The position numbers and the translations under genes are program-made. From contig DAOLIQ010000007.1 of NCBI GenBank assembly GCA_035328465.1, forward strand, positions 12,339 to 76,338: a stretch of DNA of 64,000 bases, read 5' to 3'. The notes below the pieces were generated by a model, which saw nothing but the letters and a program-made list of their open reading frames with translations, had not been told where the DNA came from and did not search any database. Of the stretch, positions 61,498-64,000 are shown one piece after another. Within the stretch, counting starts at the first letter, position 1, and each line of letters opens with the position of its first letter. This DNA is from JADJEI01 sp035328465. GTDB lineage: Bacteria > Bacteroidota > Ignavibacteria > Ignavibacteriales > Ignavibacteriaceae.

Positions 61498-61534
61498 ATA
61501 GGAGTATAATAGGAGTATAATAGGTGTGCAATAG
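61498..61534. repeat. 11-bp tandem repeat
   Basis: ATAGGAGTATA occurs twice in a row (61498-61508, 61509-61519), then the diverged ATAGGTGTGCA (61520-61530) and a final ATAG. The 11-bp period is close to one helical turn. Confidence 0.7.
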
Positions 61535-61622
61535 CTGTTTAGTACTAAAATATTAAAAAAACGAGTTTTTTAGCTAGCGTACAGTTTGATATCTGACTAA
61601 TTGACATATTCAAAATTTTGGT

Positions 61623-61825
61623 CTATGGGATAAATTGCATAGAGAACCTGAAACATTAGTTTGCTTGTATTTTCTCTTAGGTTCTCAATGCGATTTATCG
61701 CATTGAAAAAACATACACCGAAAAAGTCTTAACGGTTTTAACCGTTAACCCCTCCCCACATTAAACCGTTAAAACGGTTGTGTTTGTTGTTTCGTTTCTT
61801 TTAGTCTATGGAATAAATTCCATAG
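61623..61825. repeat. Cluster of REP-like palindromes
   Basis: Two families. Family A: an imperfect CTATGGGATAAATTGCATAG (61623-61642), the perfect CAATGCGATTTATCGCATTG (61686-61705, inverted orientation) and the perfect CTATGGAATAAATTCCATAG (61806-61825), each with a GAGAAYCTRA-type tail. Family B: TTAACGGTTTTAACCGTTAA (61729-61748) and AACCGTTAAAACGGTT (61764-61779), head-to-head. The arrangement resembles bacterial REP/BIME elements. Confidence 0.7.
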
Positions 61826-62116
61826 AGAATCTGAATTACTTGTTTATTTTCGTTCTAGTAGATGTTTTTATGTAACACTTACCGAAGTCAAAACTATTTG
61901 CACTTTAGTTACAAACACTCAAAGGAACAATTATAAATTAGAAATTAGAAATTTGGGATTGGAAATTAAAGATCAGAAAAGATATTGATGATAACCGCTG
62001 TGATTGCTTAGCATAATTCCTTAAATATTTTCATAGGGGTTATTAAAATAAAACGTTGTTACTATCACAAAAATCCTTTATTTTCTATCCGTATGATTTG
62101 ATCTTTTAGTTAATTT

Positions 62117-62216
62117 NNNNNNNNNNNNNNNNNNNNNNNNNNNNNNNNNNNNNNNNNNNNNNNNNNNNNNNNNNNNNNNNNNNNNNNNNNNNNNNNNNNN
62201 NNNNNNNNNNNNNNNN
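62117..62216. other. Assembly gap (100 N)
   Basis: Exactly 100 N, the usual placeholder for a scaffold gap of unknown true size. The palindromic repeats just before it are a likely cause of the assembly break. Confidence 0.97.
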
Positions 62217-64000
62217 GGTTTAGCAGTAAAAACCGGTAAGCACGTTATTTCTAATAATATTGAATCAGATAAAAGAATGCTCCCCTGGCGGAAAGATGCT
62301 ATTAAGTACGGTTATAAATCCTCTGCATCTTTTCCTATTAAAGTATTTGGTAAAGTTGTTGGATCATTCACGCTATACTCATCGCAGGAATTATTTTTTA
62401 ATGATGAGGAGATAAAACTTCTCGATGAGATGGCTATGGACTTATCCTTTGCTTTAGAATTTATTGAAGAAGAAAAAGTAAAAAGAGAAGCAGAGCAAGC
62501 ATTGCGTGAAAGTGAAGAACATCTTTCTATAACTCTCAATTCAATTGGTGACGCAGTAATTTCAACAAACAATAAAGGCATTTTAAATAAAATGAATCCA
62601 ACCGCAGAAAAATTATGCGGCTGGAAATTAAATGATGCAAAAGGAAAACATCTCAATGAAGTATTTAAAATAATAAATGCTGACAGCCGTATAGCCATTG
62701 ATAGTCCATTTGAGAAAGTAATTAAAACCGGCAAAGTAATCGGTCTGGCAAATCACACAATACTTATATCCCGCAATGGGACCGAAAGAAATATAGCGGA
62801 CAGTGCTGCACCAATTAAAGATGCTAATGGAAAAATTAAAGGCGTTGTACTTGTATTTTCTGATGTAACCGAAGCATATAAAACACGAAAAAAATTAGAG
62901 CGTAACGAACAACTACTTCAGGAATCTCAGAAGATCGCTCGTTTAGGTAACTATACCTGGGATTTATCAAAAGGTTTCTGGACAAGCTCAAAGATTCTTG
63001 ATGATATTTTTGGAATAGATAAAAACTATATCCGATCGTTAGAAGGTTGGGCGGCTATTATTCACCCTGACTTCCGGGAAACCATGACGAAATATGTTAC
63101 GGAAAAAGTTTTAGCTAAACGCAAAAGATTTGATAAAGAATATAAAATTGTCAGAATTAAAGATGGCAAAGAGCGGTGGGTCCACGGTTTGGGTGAACTT
63201 GAATTGGATAATAATAAACAGCCGTTAAGATTAAAAGGGACAATCAGCGATATTACCGAGCGCAAGCATACAGAAGAGGCATCGCTTAAAAGTAAAATAG
63301 AGTTACGTGCAATTCTTGAATCCACTGCCGATGGTATTTTAGCTGTTGATCAAGATGGTAAAGTCATAAAAACAAATAATCGGTTTGCTGAGCTTTGGAG
63401 AATACCTGAGACACTTATTAACTCGGCAGATGATGAAGCTCTGTTGACATTTGTATTAAATCAATTAATCAGCCCGGAAGAATTCCTTAATAAAGTACAC
63501 GAGCTTTATAATTCTACAGATGAAGATTTGGACACACTCATTTTTAAAGACGGTCGTGTCTTTGAAAGGTTTTCTACTCCCCTTTTAATGGGAGATAAAA
63601 TTAATGGACGTGTGTGGTCATTCCGGGATATTACCAAGCAAAAACAAGCAGAAGAAACACTGCGTAAAAGCGAGGAACGGTTCAGAAACCTTGTGGAAAA
63701 TATTAATGAAGTCTTCTACATTTCAGATGCACAAGGCAAGATTGAGTATTGCAGCCCGAATATTAGTGCATCAACAGGCTTTACACTCAAAGAAATTTTA
63801 GGCAATTTTTATTTACGATTAATTGCCCCAATTGACCGGCGTATGGTGGTAGATCATTATCTCGAACAAAATTCAAATGGTTCTTCTGATTCAGTGATTG
63901 AATTCAGAGTACGTTGTAAGGATGGGACAATAATTTGGGTTGAGCAAATTACTCATTTTGTTCGTGATGCTAACGGAAATGTTGTTGAATACAGGAATGT
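62217..64000 (+). CDS. Multi-PAS sensor protein (probable histidine kinase), partial at both ends
   Basis: An open frame without stop runs from the gap to the window end (frame 1 at 62217, 594 codons). The fragment starts inside a GAF-like domain (about 1-85, FGKVVGSFTLYSSQELFFND), then a helical linker with EQALRESEEHLS. Four PAS domains follow: about 98-225 (GDAVISTNNKGILNKMNPTA), 235-345 (PAS_3-type, ending GTISDITERKH), 360-480 (GILAVDQDGKVIKTNNRFAE) and 482 onward (NEVFYISDAQGKIEYCSPNI). The usual output is a histidine kinase domain, which would lie beyond the window; a GGDEF or other output is also possible. The N-terminus is in the gap. Confidence 0.85.

Larger units (their letters stand above)
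61216..62116. other. Non-coding region rich in palindromes
   Basis: About 900 bp up to the assembly gap with no credible gene. A 62-codon minus-strand frame at 61197-61385 overlaps the terminator and is not called. The region holds an 11-bp tandem repeat, at least five REP-like palindromes and an A-rich stretch with repeated AATTAGAA near 61938. The start of the gene interrupted by the gap may lie in the missing sequence. Confidence 0.6.

Noticed and set aside
61938..61980. AATTAGAAATTAGAAATT-type direct repeat, considered as a CRISPR or iteron array
   Set aside because: Too short and low in complexity, with no regularly spaced unique spacers.
62312..62734. 140-codon minus-strand frame after the assembly gap
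   Set aside because: Antisense to the open multi-PAS frame, which has clear GAF and PAS domains.

Overview
The window looks like chromosomal DNA of an AT-rich member of the Ignavibacteria / wider Bacteroidota-Chlorobi group. Four secreted proteins end in a type IX secretion (T9SS) type A sorting domain with the NYPNPFNP core typical of Ignavibacteria. Many genes have weak Shine-Dalgarno sites, and the outer membrane proteins (OmpA with TSP3 repeats, FadL/TodX-like, porin-like) fit a diderm. A run of 100 N at 62117-62216 shows that this is a scaffold. I see no rRNA, tRNA, CRISPR array or insertion sequence.

2.0-30.5 kb is a large exopolysaccharide / capsule locus. On the minus strand it has three enzymes that together point to a UDP-2,3-diacetamido-2,3-dideoxy-glucuronate pathway (WbpD-, WbpB- and WbpE-like), around a polyprenyl-phosphate sugar-1-phosphate transferase. 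On the plus strand it has a Wza-like export protein, a Wzc-like tyrosine autokinase, three FemAB-like transferases, two GT4 and two GT2 glycosyltransferases, a Wzx-type flippase, a Wzy/ligase-type polymerase, a NodB-type deacetylase and a YdjC/ChbG-type deacetylase. Inside it (11.2-16.3 kb) is a metabolic sub-block: a D-2-hydroxyacid dehydrogenase, a PEP phosphomutase with the diagnostic EDK-x5-NS motif, an HPr-kinase-like and a thymidylate-kinase-like P-loop protein, and an ATP-grasp ligase. With no phosphonopyruvate decarboxylase present, this block may make a reduced phosphonate (phosphonolactate) and attach it to the polymer or a small molecule. It is the best candidate here for an undescribed pathway.

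30.5-47 kb is mixed: a beta-helix T9SS cargo, indolepyruvate:ferredoxin oxidoreductase (iorA lacking its usual C-terminal ferredoxin domain, plus iorB), a DUF3160 T9SS cargo, a DPP III-like lipoprotein, an OB-fold lipoprotein, a porin-like protein, an HD hydrolase, a metallophosphoesterase and malic enzyme-phosphotransacetylase.

47-61 kb is a respiratory and sulfur region. A minus-strand operon encodes a Tat-exported molybdopterin oxidoreductase of the polysulfide/thiosulfate reductase type, its 4x[4Fe-4S] subunit, an NrfD-like membrane subunit, two YeeE/YedE sulfur-compound transporters and a rhodanese-fold protein without its catalytic cysteine. A 12-heme cytochrome lies upstream. On the plus strand follow a FadL-like outer membrane protein, an unknown secreted protein, a sigma-54 activator with a cysteine-bearing PAS domain, and a two-gene operon of a TPR-like protein and a split-Soret-type diheme protein with a T9SS sorting domain. 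A -24/-12 promoter and TGTTGCAACA palindromes between activator and operon suggest direct control.

61.2-62.1 kb is non-coding and carries several REP-like palindromes. After the gap, a multi-PAS sensor protein runs off the window end.
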